From Symbiodinium natans (lineage: Eukaryota > Sar > Dinophyceae > Suessiales > Symbiodiniaceae), in assembly GCA_905221605.1 (NCBI GenBank), contig CAJNDS010000532.1:1-30000 (forward strand): 30,000 bases of DNA. Reading direction: 5' to 3'. The translations under genes were made by a program, and so were the position numbers. A model generated the notes under the pieces. The model did no database searches, was not told the origin of the DNA, and was given only the letters and a program-made list of their open reading frames with translations. The number at the start of each line of letters is the position of its first letter. Position 1 is the stretch's first letter. Below are positions 10,981-19,440 of the stretch, piece by piece.

Positions 10981-11314
10981 TCCAAATGACTCTGATAGCG
11001 ATCACGATGGCAGTGGCGACAGGAAACGAATACAAAAAAATGGACGTGTCATTGCAACGATACGTATTCTGAGACTACGTACGATAGTTAGTAATACTAC
11101 TTCAAAAATATCTGCATATGCATGTGTGTATATATATATAGTAAAGCTGTATATTTATAATATATATATATATATATATGTATACACATATCTGTATAGC
11201 AACTTAACGTGAATAAAAAAAAAAGCAACTGCTTGAGGCTTGGAGCTTGAGGCCCCTCGGATCGTGCCTTTTCATCGTTTACCCCCCAGCACTGGCGAGT
11301 CTAAGGGTGGGTGC
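10981..11314. other. AT-rich 3' flank of the amidohydrolase gene
   Basis: Contains (TA)n tracts at 11130-11180 and a run of ten A at 11216-11225. No gene called; a short acidic open stretch (DSDSDHDGSGDRKR, plus, about 10990) is not enough to support an exon. Confidence 0.6.
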
Positions 11315-13006
11315 TCACGGGCTAGTCAACAACCTGAGCAGACATTGCAGCAACACGTTGGCGCCGGCTTCTATGTCTTCGGGATGGGTGTATTCTTCAA
11401 TGTTGTGGCTGATGCCGCGCACCGATGGGGTAAAAACCATGCTGGTTGGCGCATTCAGGCAGATGAGTCCGGCGTCGTGTCCGGCCCCAGAGGGCATGCG
11501 CCGGTTGCTGAAGCCCATTTCCGTGGCGACGGCCTCCACCATGTCGATCATGGCTGGCTCGAAGTTTGCAGGCTTGAAGCGTGCCAGGGATCGGGTGGAG
11601 TAGCTGACGCCTTCCGCTTCGGTGACGCGCTGGATGAGGTCCTGGGTGCGTTGTTCTGCTTCTTGTAGCAAGGCCTCTTGGCTGCACTCAGGAGGGTAGC
11701 TATAAATTAAACTTTTAGCTGCCTTAATAAGAAACCCAATAAACCCAAAAAAGGTAAGGATCTAAAGTTACAGTAAAGTACCACAAAGGGCCTCGTCGGT
11801 GTTGCGCAGATCGATGGTCATGACGGCTTTGTTGGCCACCACGCTGATCAGATTGGGGTGTAGAGTCAGGGAGCCCACGGTGCTGACCTAGTTCATTGTG
11901 GGCATAAGATTAAAAATGTAAATTGTTATTCCTGATTATTGGGTTTAAGTACCCTTAAAAATGTAAAATGTTCCCCAACTATGACAAAGTGACCTGATTG
12001 CCACCCATGTCTTTGGCAATTTGGCGCACGCCGGTGGCGATGGCCATGGCGGCGTAGCCCGCGTCCTTGCGCAGGCGCATGGGGGTGGTGCCCGCGTGGT
12101 TCGAGACGCCGGTGATGGTGAGCTCTTGCCAACTGATGCCTTGCACGCCGGTGACACAGCCGATGCGGATGCCTTCTTCTTCCAGAACCGGACCTTGTTC
12201 AATGTGTAGTTCCATAAAGGCTTTGACCGGAAAGCCGACTTCCTGATCACCTGCGTAGCCGATGCGGGTGAGTTCGTCGCCTACGGTCTTACCGTCGATG
12301 CCTTCAATGGCCAGGGCTGTTTCAAGGGGGAGGCCGCCCTGGAAGCACGTGCTGCCCATCATGTCGGGCTGAAAGCGTACGCCCTCCTCGTTGGTGAAGA
12401 TGCCTCGGTAGCCCAGTAACCATATGATAATAAGGGTACCCTTTTTGGGGCTGGCTGCTTTATAAGGGGACCTTTGAACCAAAAGAAGGACAAAAGTGTA
12501 CCACTGGGCTACCAAGATGCCCACGCAGAACGGATGTTCGGTCTGTAAGTTGGCGTCGTTGAGGACAGCCGCGACTTCCAAGGCGGCCAGCACACCCAGG
12601 TTCCCGTCGTAGAGGCCACCGGTGCCCACCGTGTCAATATGAGAGCCGCTCATGACGGGCGGGCCCTCTCTCTTGCCGGGTCGCACGCCGAAGATGTTGC
12701 CGATGCGATCCACCGTGACGCTGAGGCCCAGCTCACGCATCCAAGAGACCACCAGATCGCGACCTGCTTTATCCTTGGCTGCACTTAGGAGGGTAGCTGT
12801 TTTTTAAGCTTTTAGCTGCCTTCTTAAGAAACCCAAGAAACCCAAAAAGGCTCAGAATCTAAAGCCACAGTAAAGCACCACAGAGTGTCATCATCTGTCA
12901 GGGCCAGTCGGCAAACGCCGCCGCCGGCCAGAGCGCCGGCCTGGCCTAAGGCCTCGATACGACCGAGCAGGCGTTCCCGATCGATACGCAACTCAGACCC
13001 TGCCAT
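11315..13006 (-). CDS. M20-family hydantoinase / N-carbamoyl-amino-acid (allantoate-type) amidohydrolase, five exons
   Basis: Zinc-dependent amidase family that hydrolyses N-carbamoyl amino acids, ureidoglycine/allantoate or related amides in purine and hydantoin breakdown; the exact substrate is not readable here. Exons: 13006-12890, 12773-12521, 12403-11994, 11887-11792, 11674-11315. All phases agree, giving 411 residues plus TGA, the normal family length. Visible motifs: GSHIDTV (H84) and YDGNLG (D95), TNEEGVRF (E129/E130), ELHIEQGP (H190), SNHAGTTPM (H226), PSGAGHDAG (H358) and GISHN (H382), so metal and dimer-interface residues are present. ATG at 13006 begins 13 bases inside a telomere-like array boundary. 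No signal or membrane segment is apparent. The sequence is bacterial-like, which suggests ancient transfer with later intron gain (inference). Each intron is a repeat-family member. Confidence 0.95.
11675..11791 (-). mobile_element. Intron 4 of the amidohydrolase: introner family 3, GC-AG
   Basis: 117 bp, donor GAG|GCCCTTTGTGG, acceptor CCAAGAG|GCC. GAGGCC stands at both ends, as expected of a target duplication. Body is homologous to intron 1 (CTTTACTGT, TTGGGTTT, GGCAGCTAAAAG, AGCTACCCTCCT). Ends form an imperfect inverted repeat. Confidence 0.85.
11888..11993 (-). mobile_element. Intron 3 of the amidohydrolase: introner family 2, GT-AG
   Basis: 106 bp, CAG|GTCACTTTG to AACTAG|GTCAGC. AGGTCA occurs at both junctions. 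The part 11938-11990 is homologous to 17306-17358, which lies outside any recognised gene. Confidence 0.85.
12404..12520 (-). mobile_element. Intron 2 of the amidohydrolase: introner family 1, GC-AG
   Basis: 117 bp. Perfect 11-bp inverted repeats GGTAGCCCAGT (12407-12417) and ACTGGGCTACC (12503-12513), and an 8-bp direct repeat AAGATGCC (12397-12404 and 12514-12521). Correct frame needs GC donor (G|GCATCTTGG) and AG acceptor (CCGAG|GCATC), both inside the duplicated target. Unspliced, it would stay open and add 39 residues, but these break the TNEEG motif region. Second copy at 24973-25077. Confidence 0.9.
12774..12889 (-). mobile_element. Intron 1 of the amidohydrolase: introner family 3, GA-AG
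   Basis: 116 bp, homologous to intron 4 along its length. The frame that preserves LTDDDKAGRDL needs donor GAT|GACACTCTGTGG, a GA donor, and acceptor CCAAG|GAT. A GT donor that keeps the conserved motif is not present. Confidence 0.8.
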
Positions 13007-13018
13007 GGCTAGCTCCTT

Positions 13019-13140
13019 ATAGGGTTTAGGGTTTTAGGGTTTTAGGGGTTTAGGGTTTTTTGGGGGTTTAGGGGTTTTAGGGGTTTTAGGGGTTTAGGGG
13101 GTTTAGGGTTTACGGTTTAGGGTTTAGTGTTTTAAGGGCT
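13019..13140 (+). repeat. Degenerate TTTAGGG array at the amidohydrolase 5' end
   Basis: Units vary in T and G number (TTTTAGGG, TTTAGGGG). It begins 13 bases upstream of the ATG in sense, so any promoter or leader acceptor must lie in or beyond the array. Confidence 0.9.
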
Positions 13141-13900
13141 TTTAGCCCATTCCTTTAAACCAAGCTCTTGCCGAATTGACATGGATTCCTGTTGCGGGGC
13201 GTTGACATATGGGGGGGTTTCCGAGACTTGGGGTGCCCTATTGATTTCCTTGCTTAAGGGAATCCCATATTTTGGGGTCTATATTAGGGTTTAGGGTTTA
13301 GGGTTTAGGGTAAACCCCCGTATATTGACATTTCCTGGTGGAGACGGAGAATACCCTGAACTAGATGGTGTACTAGAGAGCCCCCGAGATGGGAAGGTTT
13401 TTGGGAAGCCTCTAAACCCTAACTGAGTCCTGCAACTCATAAGCCCTGTGAACCCTTCATGGGGTTTAGGGTTTAGGTTTAAGGAACGTTTAGAGAATAT
13501 TTCCTGGACCGAATAGAGGACCTTTTGCTTATGGGAAGGTGTCGTCATGCATTAAGCTGTTGGAAAGTATCTGGCCTTCACCCTGCACATCTATCTAAGG
13601 GCTCACCGTGGGCGACTGGGGGGGGGGGGGCTTCTGGCTTGTCGGGCTTTGAAGTGGGGGTTTTGTGGGGATGTTCCCTCTCATACTAACAGTCCTTAAT
13701 CGGGATTCCTAGTTGTCCAGTAACCGGGAAAAATCAAAGGTCAACCTTTGGGATGATAAGGGGATTATACTACCCCAACAAGGTTAAAGGCTACCTACTC
13801 TACTACTAGGGGATTAGCATAGGGGGGAGAACAAATCCCCATTTAGGACAGACGAATCAACGAGGTGACCCCAACAAGGGGACAACTGGGTGCCAGTCAC
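13141..13900. other. Intergenic or intronic spacer, no gene seen
   Basis: Short TTTAGGG patches at 13287-13311 and 13461-13482, a G run at 13619-13630, and a possible weak inverted-repeat element 13709-13890 (GTTGTCCAGTAACC against GACAACTGGG). Confidence 0.5.
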
Positions 13901-13980
13901 CCTAAACCCTAAACCCTAAACCCTAAACCCTAAACCCTAAACCCTAAACCCTAAACCCTAAACCCTAAAGCCAGTCAAAC

Positions 13981-14031
13981 CCAACAGCCCTCGACTTTGG
14001 GGTGCTTCGAGCCTCGGTACTTCAGCCCAAA
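13981..14031 (-). CDS. Candidate internal exon, unidentified gene B
   Basis: Seventeen codons, FGLKYRGSKHPKVEGCW, from acceptor CCCAAAAACATAG to donor TGG|GTTTGAC. CCCTAAA-type units precede the acceptor and TTTAGGG follows the donor in sense. The acceptor context CCTAAACCCAAAAACATAGT recurs at 19120-19139. Confidence 0.5.
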
Positions 14032-14412
14032 CTATGTTTTTGGGTTTAGGTTTTAGGGTTTAGGGTTTTTTAGGGTTTAGGGTTTAGGGTTTAGGGTTTA
14101 GGGTTTAGGGTTTAGGCTTTAGGGTTTAGGGTTTAGGGTTTAGGTTTTAGGGTTTAAGGTTGAGGGTTGAGGGTTTATAGGGTTTAGGGTTTAGGGTGCA
14201 GGGGTTTACGGCATTTGTGCTGTTGAAGTCTGAACCCTAAACCTGGGACCGTTTGAAACAAAAAACACAAGCCTTAAGGTACTGTAAGGGCAATATTAGG
14301 AGTATAGTAAGGGGAGCCTTTAGGGTTAAAACCTTGGGGGTGCGAGTCAACCCTGAACCCAAACCCTAAACCCTAAACCCTAAACCCTAAACCCCAAACC
14401 CTAAACCCTAAC

Positions 14413-14517
14413 CGAGTTGTAACCCCTTGGCATCCTGGGGGTCGGACGGCGGTGTCTTTGGCCTGCTTGGCCCTCAGCGCCTGGCGTTGGGCGCAGGGCT
14501 TGAGGTGCTTTGTGGGT
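14413..14517 (-). CDS. Candidate internal exon, unidentified gene B
   Basis: Acceptor CTTGAG (or a TTTAG inside the array just upstream). Reads TKHLKPCAQRQALRAKQAKD then TAVRPPGCQG, basic and helix-like. Donor candidates TCG|GTTAGGG or GG|GTTACAAC. The 190 bp separating it from 14764-14714 is almost entirely telomere-variant repeat (TTTGGGG, TTTCGGG, TTTAGGG). Confidence 0.5.
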
Positions 14518-14713
14518 CTCAAGGGCAAACCCGAAACCCTAAACCCTAAACCCTAAACCCCAAACCCTAAACCCGAAACCCTAAACCCTCAACCCCAAAC
14601 CCCAAACCCCAAACCCTAAACCTTAAACCCGAAACCCTAAACCCTAAACCCCAAACGCCCAAACCCCAAACCCTAAACCCGAAACCCTAAACCGCAAACC
14701 CCAAACCCCAAAC

Positions 14714-14764
14714 CCCAAATCCCTTCCTGAAATTGCAGTTCGATCGGAGTCGGCGCGCTTCACG
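14714..14764 (-). CDS. Candidate internal exon, unidentified gene B
   Basis: Acceptor CCGGAG (14764) or GTGAAG (14757), donor GGG|GTTTGGGG. Read as VKRADSDRTAISGRDLG it ends in phase 2, which fits the next exon. An alternative frame REARRLRSNCNFRKGFG is also open. Confidence 0.45.
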
Positions 14765-14819
14765 CTCCGGTCCAGGGTTTAAGGTTTAAGGTTTAGGGTT
14801 TTGGGTTTAGGGTTTAGGG

Positions 14820-14957
14820 TTCAGGGTTGAATTGGGGCTTAGGGTTTAGGGTTTAGGGTTTAGGGTTTAGGGTTTAGGGTTTAGGGTTTAGGGTTTAGGG
14901 TTTAGGGTTTAGGGTTTAGGGTTTAGGGTTTAGGGTTTAGGGTTTAGGGTTTAGGGC
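14820..14957 (+). repeat. TTTAGGG array
   Basis: About 17 perfect units in sense-upstream position of the 14764 exon, i.e. CCCTAAA before its acceptor. Confidence 0.97.
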
Positions 14958-15523
14958 TTAGACATTGCAGATTTGGGGCTTCGGGGCTTCGAGGGTTTTC
15001 GGAACTTAGGGTTTAGGATTTGAGGGTTTTTAGACCTTCAGGCTTAAGCCCAGAAAGCCCTAGACTCAGTAGCATCCCTATACCTACAAAAGGGTTTAGG
15101 GTTTTAGGGTTCAGGGTTTAGGGCTTTAGGCTTTAGGGTTTAGGGTTTAGGGTTTTAGGGTTTTAGGGTTTAGGGTTTAGGGTTGAGGATTGTCATGGTG
15201 CCCCGCCCCCCCCCCCCCCCCCCCTCCCCCCGGCTCCACAAGGGTCAGCTTCTGTCAGAAACGCATTCCGGGTTTTGGAATTCTTCGAACCGACAGAAAT
15301 TTAAATCCCTAGCCCGACTACCTAAACCCCAGAAGCCTACAAACCCATAGAAACCACCTAGAACCCCCCTAAACCCTATACCCTAAAACACTCAACCCGA
15401 TACCCCAAGCCCTAAACCCTAACCCCAAAGCCTAAACCCTAAACCCTAAACCCGAAACCCTATACCCCTAACCCTAAACCCTAAACCCCTAAATCCCTAA
15501 ACCCTAAACCGAAAAGCCCTCAA

Positions 15524-15905
15524 CCCTAAGCCTCCCGGAAAGACCCCAAAACCCAAACTCTATACCCATAAACCCTAGACCCCTGAACCTCAAACCCTGA
15601 ACCCCGAAATCTTAAACCCTAACCCCTGAACCCCTGAACCCCCTGAACCCCTGAACCCCTAAACCCCTAAACCCCTAAACCCCTAAACCCCTAAACCCCT
15701 AAACCCCTAAACCCCTAAACCCCTAAACCCCTAAACCCCTAAACCCCTAAACCCCTAAACCCCTAAACCTAAACCCCTAAACCCCTAAACCCCTAAACCC
15801 CTAAACCCCTAAACCCCTAAACCCCTAAACCCCTAAACCCCTAAACCCCTAAACCCTAAACCCTAAACCCTAAACCCTAAACCCTAAGCCTCCCGGAAAG
15901 ACCCC
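15524..15905 (-). repeat. CCCCTAAA octamer array flanked by a 24-bp direct repeat
   Basis: From about 15650 to 15855 the unit is the octamer CCCCTAAA, about 25 copies, unlike the heptamers elsewhere. CCCTAAGCCTCCCGGAAAGA plus CCCC stands at 15524-15547 and again at 15882-15905. On the minus strand the right copy is the 3' end and donor of exon 15973-15883, so the exon edge is duplicated across the array. Confidence 0.9.
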
Positions 15906-15973
15906 CAGGCGCGTCCTCGGCGAAGTCGCCCTTCGCCAGCGAGCGCCGCGCTGCGTGGCCGAGTTGGGTGCCG
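15883..15973 (-). CDS. Candidate internal exon, unidentified gene B
   Basis: Acceptor GAACTTCAG|C, then GTQLGHAARRSLAKGDFAED and APGGLSGRLR, donor TTAGG|GTTTAGGG. The start phase matches exon 16554-16465 (phase 2 into one leftover base, giving Ser). The frame continues open leftward of the acceptor (GPELANFS), so an earlier acceptor is possible. Confidence 0.6.
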
Positions 15974-16464
15974 CTGAAGTTCGCCAACTCCGGGCCACCT
16001 TTTTGAGGGTTTAAATTTTGGGGTTTAGGGTTTAGGGTTTAGGGTTTTTGGTTTAGGGTTTAGGGTTGGGGGTATAGGGTTTAGGGTTTGGGGTCTAGGG
16101 TTTGGGGTTTAGGGCTTCGGGGTTTTCCGGGTTAGGGCTTGGGGTTTTGGGGTTTAGGCTTTCGGGCTTAGGGTTTGGGGTTCCATTGTCTCTAGAAGTT
16201 AGGGCTTGCGACTCAAGGAATTCGGGGTGCATCTTTTTCTTGGGATCCATATGAGTCAGGGTTGGGGTCCCTTGAGGCTTTAGGGGGCAGAGTGCCCCTC
16301 CACAATCGGAATGGCTATAGTTGAAGACTAGGTTTCCCTCCCCAGAAAACAGACGGACCCTTTCTCAGAAAAGGAATTGAAGCCTGAACATCCTAGAGCG
16401 CTACACACGAAACCCGAAACCCTAAACCTTAAACCCTAAACCCTAAACGCTAAACCCTAAACAC

Positions 16465-16554
16465 CTCCTCTCCAATTCAGCAAATCTCAGGCGCCAGCTT
16501 TCATCAATGCGCTCCATGGCCCAAGCATCGCTGGAAGCAGCCCAGGAACTCCCA
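16465..16554 (-). CDS. Candidate internal exon, unidentified gene B
   Basis: Acceptor CTCCAAG|T, then GSSWAASSDAWAMERIDESW and RLRFAELER, donor GGAG|GTGTTTAGGG. Only this frame gives a natural composition, and it joins the preceding exon in phase (2 plus 1). Confidence 0.65.
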
Positions 16555-17136
16555 CTTGGAGTTTAGGGTTTAGGGTTTGGGGTTTAGGGTTTAGGGTTTA
16601 GGGTTACCTAGAAGTAGGACTCTCGAAGTAGGGTAACTATGGCTAACACCCTGTTTAGGGTACTTACAACTCTACTTATGAGTACCCATGAACCTCCAAG
16701 CACATCCCTTAGCTAGGAGGACTATTCTTTACCGGTGGGTTTAGGGTTCAGGGTTTAGGGTCTGGGGTTTAGGGTATAGGGTTTAGGGTTTGGGTTTAAG
16801 TTCGGGGGTGTGCAGTTTTGGGGGCTTCGGGTTTAGGGGTTCTGGACTCCACTTCTCAACTCACACTCGCAATCCTAAGACGAGGGCTTCTAAGAGCTTA
16901 AGATAAGGGTTTATAAGGTTTTCTTAGGGCGCTTATTAATTAGGGCTTATAAGGGCTTGCTTACAAGGGTTCAGGGTTTAGGGCTTTGAGCTTAGAGAAC
17001 GCAACGCGCGCAGCCAACAACAAAATCAGCAGCTGCCAACGCTTGACTCGAGCCGAACGCCAACAGCTTGGAGTGTGACGTGTCCTGAGGTTTGAGGCTT
17101 AGGGTTACCCTAAACCCTAAACCCTAAACCCTAAAC

Positions 17137-17200
17137 CCCCAGGTTTGGGGAATGGCTTGGGGTTCCACTGGGCTGGCTAGGCCCGATGCGCCTTGGAGAC
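17137..17200 (-). CDS. Candidate internal exon, unidentified gene B
   Basis: Acceptor CCTCCCAGTACAG lies in a remnant of MITE family 1 (arm GTACTGGGAGGTTCATGG). Reads LQGASGLASPVEPQAIPQTW, donor GG|GTTTAGGG in phase 2, matching the next exon. A transposon end seems to supply the 3' splice site. Confidence 0.6.
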
Positions 17201-17298
17201 CTGTACTGGGAGGTTCATGGGAAACTGTAAGTCTTTAGGGTTTAGGGTTTAGGGTTTAGGGTTCATGGTTGGGATCGTATGAAAAGTTTTAAACTATA

Positions 17299-17360
17299 TT
17301 CCTTATTGGGTTTAAGTACCCTTACGAATGTAAAATGCCACCCAACTATGACCAAGAAGT
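17299..17360 (-). mobile_element. Introner family 2, second copy (intronic or intergenic)
   Basis: Homologous to 11938-11990: TTATTGGGTTTAAGTACCCT, then ATGTAAAATG and CCCAACTATGACCAAG. Located between a TTTAGGG and a CCCTAAA array, not in an open frame of a known gene. Confidence 0.75.
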
Positions 17361-17563
17361 GAGGTTATAAGTAGCAAGTAAGGCTGTAACCCATAGTGGC
17401 CGTACTTCGAACCTCTATTGACAAGCACACATGAAGCTTCTAGTACGTAGAGTTCCCTCGTCTCGCAAGTTCTACATTTGAGCCGCTTCTTTTCAGGCTC
17501 CTGACCAAGGAGCCATAACGTCTCACAACCGGCGCTCCCTTGCAGCGCAGGCTTCACTCAAAC

Positions 17564-17695
17564 ACCCTAAACCCTAAACCCTGAACCCTAAACCCTAATC
17601 CCTAAATCCCTAAATCCCTAAATCCCTAAATCCCTAAATCCCTAAATCCCTAAATCCCTAAACCCTAACCCCTAAACCCTAAACCCTAAACTCTC
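17564..17695 (-). repeat. CCCTAAA array with CCTAAAT(C) subarray
   Basis: Eight consecutive CCCTAAAT octamers at 17600-17660 within normal heptamers; locally amplified variant. Confidence 0.95.
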
Positions 17696-17699
17696 AATC

Positions 17700-17742
17700 G
17701 AAGATGTCGGAAGATGTCGGAAGATGTGGGAAGATGTGGCCC
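17700..17742. repeat. Short 10-bp tandem repeat at the zinc-finger gene 3' end
   Basis: GAAGATGTCG type unit, four copies with CG/GG variation, 13-50 bases beyond the stop codon in sense. Confidence 0.85.
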
Positions 17743-17752
17743 GGAAAGGCCG

Positions 17753-18574
17753 TCAGCCCACATGCAACTCTTGCATCATTCTGTCCATCTCAGCCTCCCC
17801 TTCGTCAACGCCACCTTCAGGTTCAGTTGACTGCAGGTGAGTCTGGGTAGAAACTTTCGACTTCATCCGTTCCTTTCTGCGCCGCTTTTGCTCAGCCCTG
17901 GAAAGGCGCCCTTTGTCCTCTTCGGCTTTGGGACTCGCCTCTGCCGGGGCGGGCTTCAAAATGTGGAGCCGGCGCTGGTCCCCAACTCCAGTTGACATGT
18001 GCGTCAAGTGGAATTCATTGGCCAGCTGGTGAAGTGCATATCGCTCCGTTGGACGCAGACCTTCGAAACTCAACTGCCTGCCTGGTGGCAGTGAAGCAAG
18101 CTGCTCGCGCCACTCGAGAAGCTTCGCTGGTGGTGGAGTTTCTCCACTGACCGCCTTTCGAAGCTGCACATCCTCGGGATGTGCATTCACTTCAGCGCGG
18201 CGGAGCTGTGTAGCTCCGTGTGCGAAGTTGCACTTGCTCCCGTTGCGACAATACCCACTACGGAGCCAGTACTCACACAAAACAGTCCGCCTGTTGTTCA
18301 TGGCGCTGCTACGGAGGTGGCGAACTATAGAGACCCTGTGAGCCACCGCGACTTGGGAACCTGCAAAGTTCATGCCTGTATTCTGAACCTCGCGCCGCCC
18401 GCCCGAAGTATTTAGGGTTTAGGGCTTATAGGGCTTAGGGCTTAGGGTTTAGGGTTTAGGGTTTATATAGGGTTTAAGTTTAGGGTTTAGGGTTTGGGGT
18501 TTCTGGTGCGTCTTGGGACTGGACACCTTGACCACATGCGCGTGCGCGGCTGGGCCGAAAACCGCCGATTGTGC
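17753..18574 (-). CDS. CCCH zinc-finger plus R3H-domain protein (putative RNA-binding)
   Basis: Main exon 18382-17753 ends at a stop at 17753. It carries one CCCH finger with spacing C-x8-C-x5-C-x3-H (C33, C42, C48, H52 counted from the ATG at 18373), then an R3H-like block near residues 103-138 containing RYALH (R111, H115) and a GxGxxRxLHI-like end, then a Lys/Arg-rich stretch (AEQKRRRKERMKSK) and an acidic tail. Such proteins bind RNA or single-stranded nucleic acid; the exact role is unknown. ATG at 18373 opens the longest frame; ATG at 18301 (MNNRRT) is also reasonable. An upstream exon 18574-18527 (AQSAVFGPAAHAHVVK, CTTCAG acceptor, AAG|GTGTCC donor) joins in phase 0 to an acceptor at 18383 (GAGGTTCAG), so the protein may be longer. 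Flanks are CCCTAAA on the left and TTTAGGG on the right. Confidence 0.85.
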
Positions 18575-18580
18575 CTGAAG

Positions 18581-18689
18581 CTACTCATTGCTTAAGAGCC
18601 CCCCCAAAACACAAGAAGCATTCTTCCTTATAAGGGCAACATAGAGATGATTCTTTTTCATTCTTCTGGGATTCTTAAGCAAATAGTAG
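18581..18689. mobile_element. MITE-like element, family 2 copy
   Basis: 109 bp with imperfect inverted ends CTACTCATTGCTTAAGAGCC and GGATTCTTAAGCAAATAGTAG. Interior CTTCCTTATAAGGGCAACA. A reverse-complement relative lies at 29650-29762. It ends directly at the CTTCAG acceptor of exon 18574-18527. Confidence 0.8.
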
Positions 18690-18699
18690 GGTCTTAAAA

Positions 18700-19260
18700 C
18701 ACCAGTACACGATAGTCCTGAACCCTAAAAACTCTAAGCCCTAAAGCCGAATTAGCGTTTAGGGGTCCTACACAAAACACTGTTATCCATCAATGAAAAG
18801 TACATTGTGTCTATCACAGTATAATACTAATAGGGGTTTCCAGGTTAAGAACTTAGGGGCTGCGCGCCTTTTTTTTTCACGCTGCCAGGGGGAGCCAGAC
18901 GATTGCGAGCCTTGAGGAAGAGCTCTACGGCTGAGGATCTAGGGTTCAAAGTTATGAGGTTTGAGGCTTTAGGGTTTAGGGTTTAAGGTTCAGGGTTTAG
19001 GGTTTAGGCTCTATAGAAACCTTAATATTGTTAAACCCTACACGCCCGACAAGGCTTGAACCCAAGCCCTAGATACCCTGAAGCCCTAAATGCGAAGCCC
19101 GAAATCCCCAAATCCTGTAGACTATGTTTTTGGGTTTAGGGTTTAGGGTTGAGGGTTTAGGGTTTAGGGTTTAGGGTTCCCAGGGCAGCCCTTTTTTTGG
19201 TCAGGGTGTGAAGTCTGAAGGTGGATGTGCGGTAGGGACTCGGAACGACATGGAGCTGGA
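18700..19260. other. Spacer with short degenerate telomere-like patches
   Basis: TTTAGGG patches at 18968-19015 and 19132-19178; a T run at 18871-18879. No gene seen. Confidence 0.5.
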
Positions 19261-19263
19261 GGG

Positions 19264-19440
19264 ACAAGGGTGTAGGGCATATCAGGGCATATGTTGGTAC
19301 ATGAGGGTATATAAGGGTATATAAGGGTATATAAGGGTATATCAGGGTATATAAGGGCATATAAGGGCATGTGAGGGTACATAAGGGTATATAAGGGTAT
19401 ATAAGGGTATATAAGGGTATATTGGGTATGTAAGGGTATA
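19264..19440 (+). repeat. 10-bp tandem array of TATATAAGGG type
   Basis: About 17 units with exact 10-bp spacing, e.g. GGGTATATAA; variants GGGCATATAA, GGGTACATAA, GGGTATATCA. Ends directly at the 158-bp satellite. Confidence 0.95.

Noticed and set aside
11240-11668. 142-codon plus-strand ORF
   Set aside because: Antisense shadow of exon 5 of the amidohydrolase, whose motifs are unmistakable on the minus strand.
13709-13890. Inverted-repeat element with GTTGTCCAGTAACC end
   Set aside because: Only about 8-10 bp of matching arms and no second copy seen.
8766-16554. Plus-strand exons in the same islands (e.g. after TTTTCCAG at 9288, CAG at 8805)
   Set aside because: Sites exist, but the minus-strand frames are more protein-like and keep phase across neighbours; the recognised genes are also minus.
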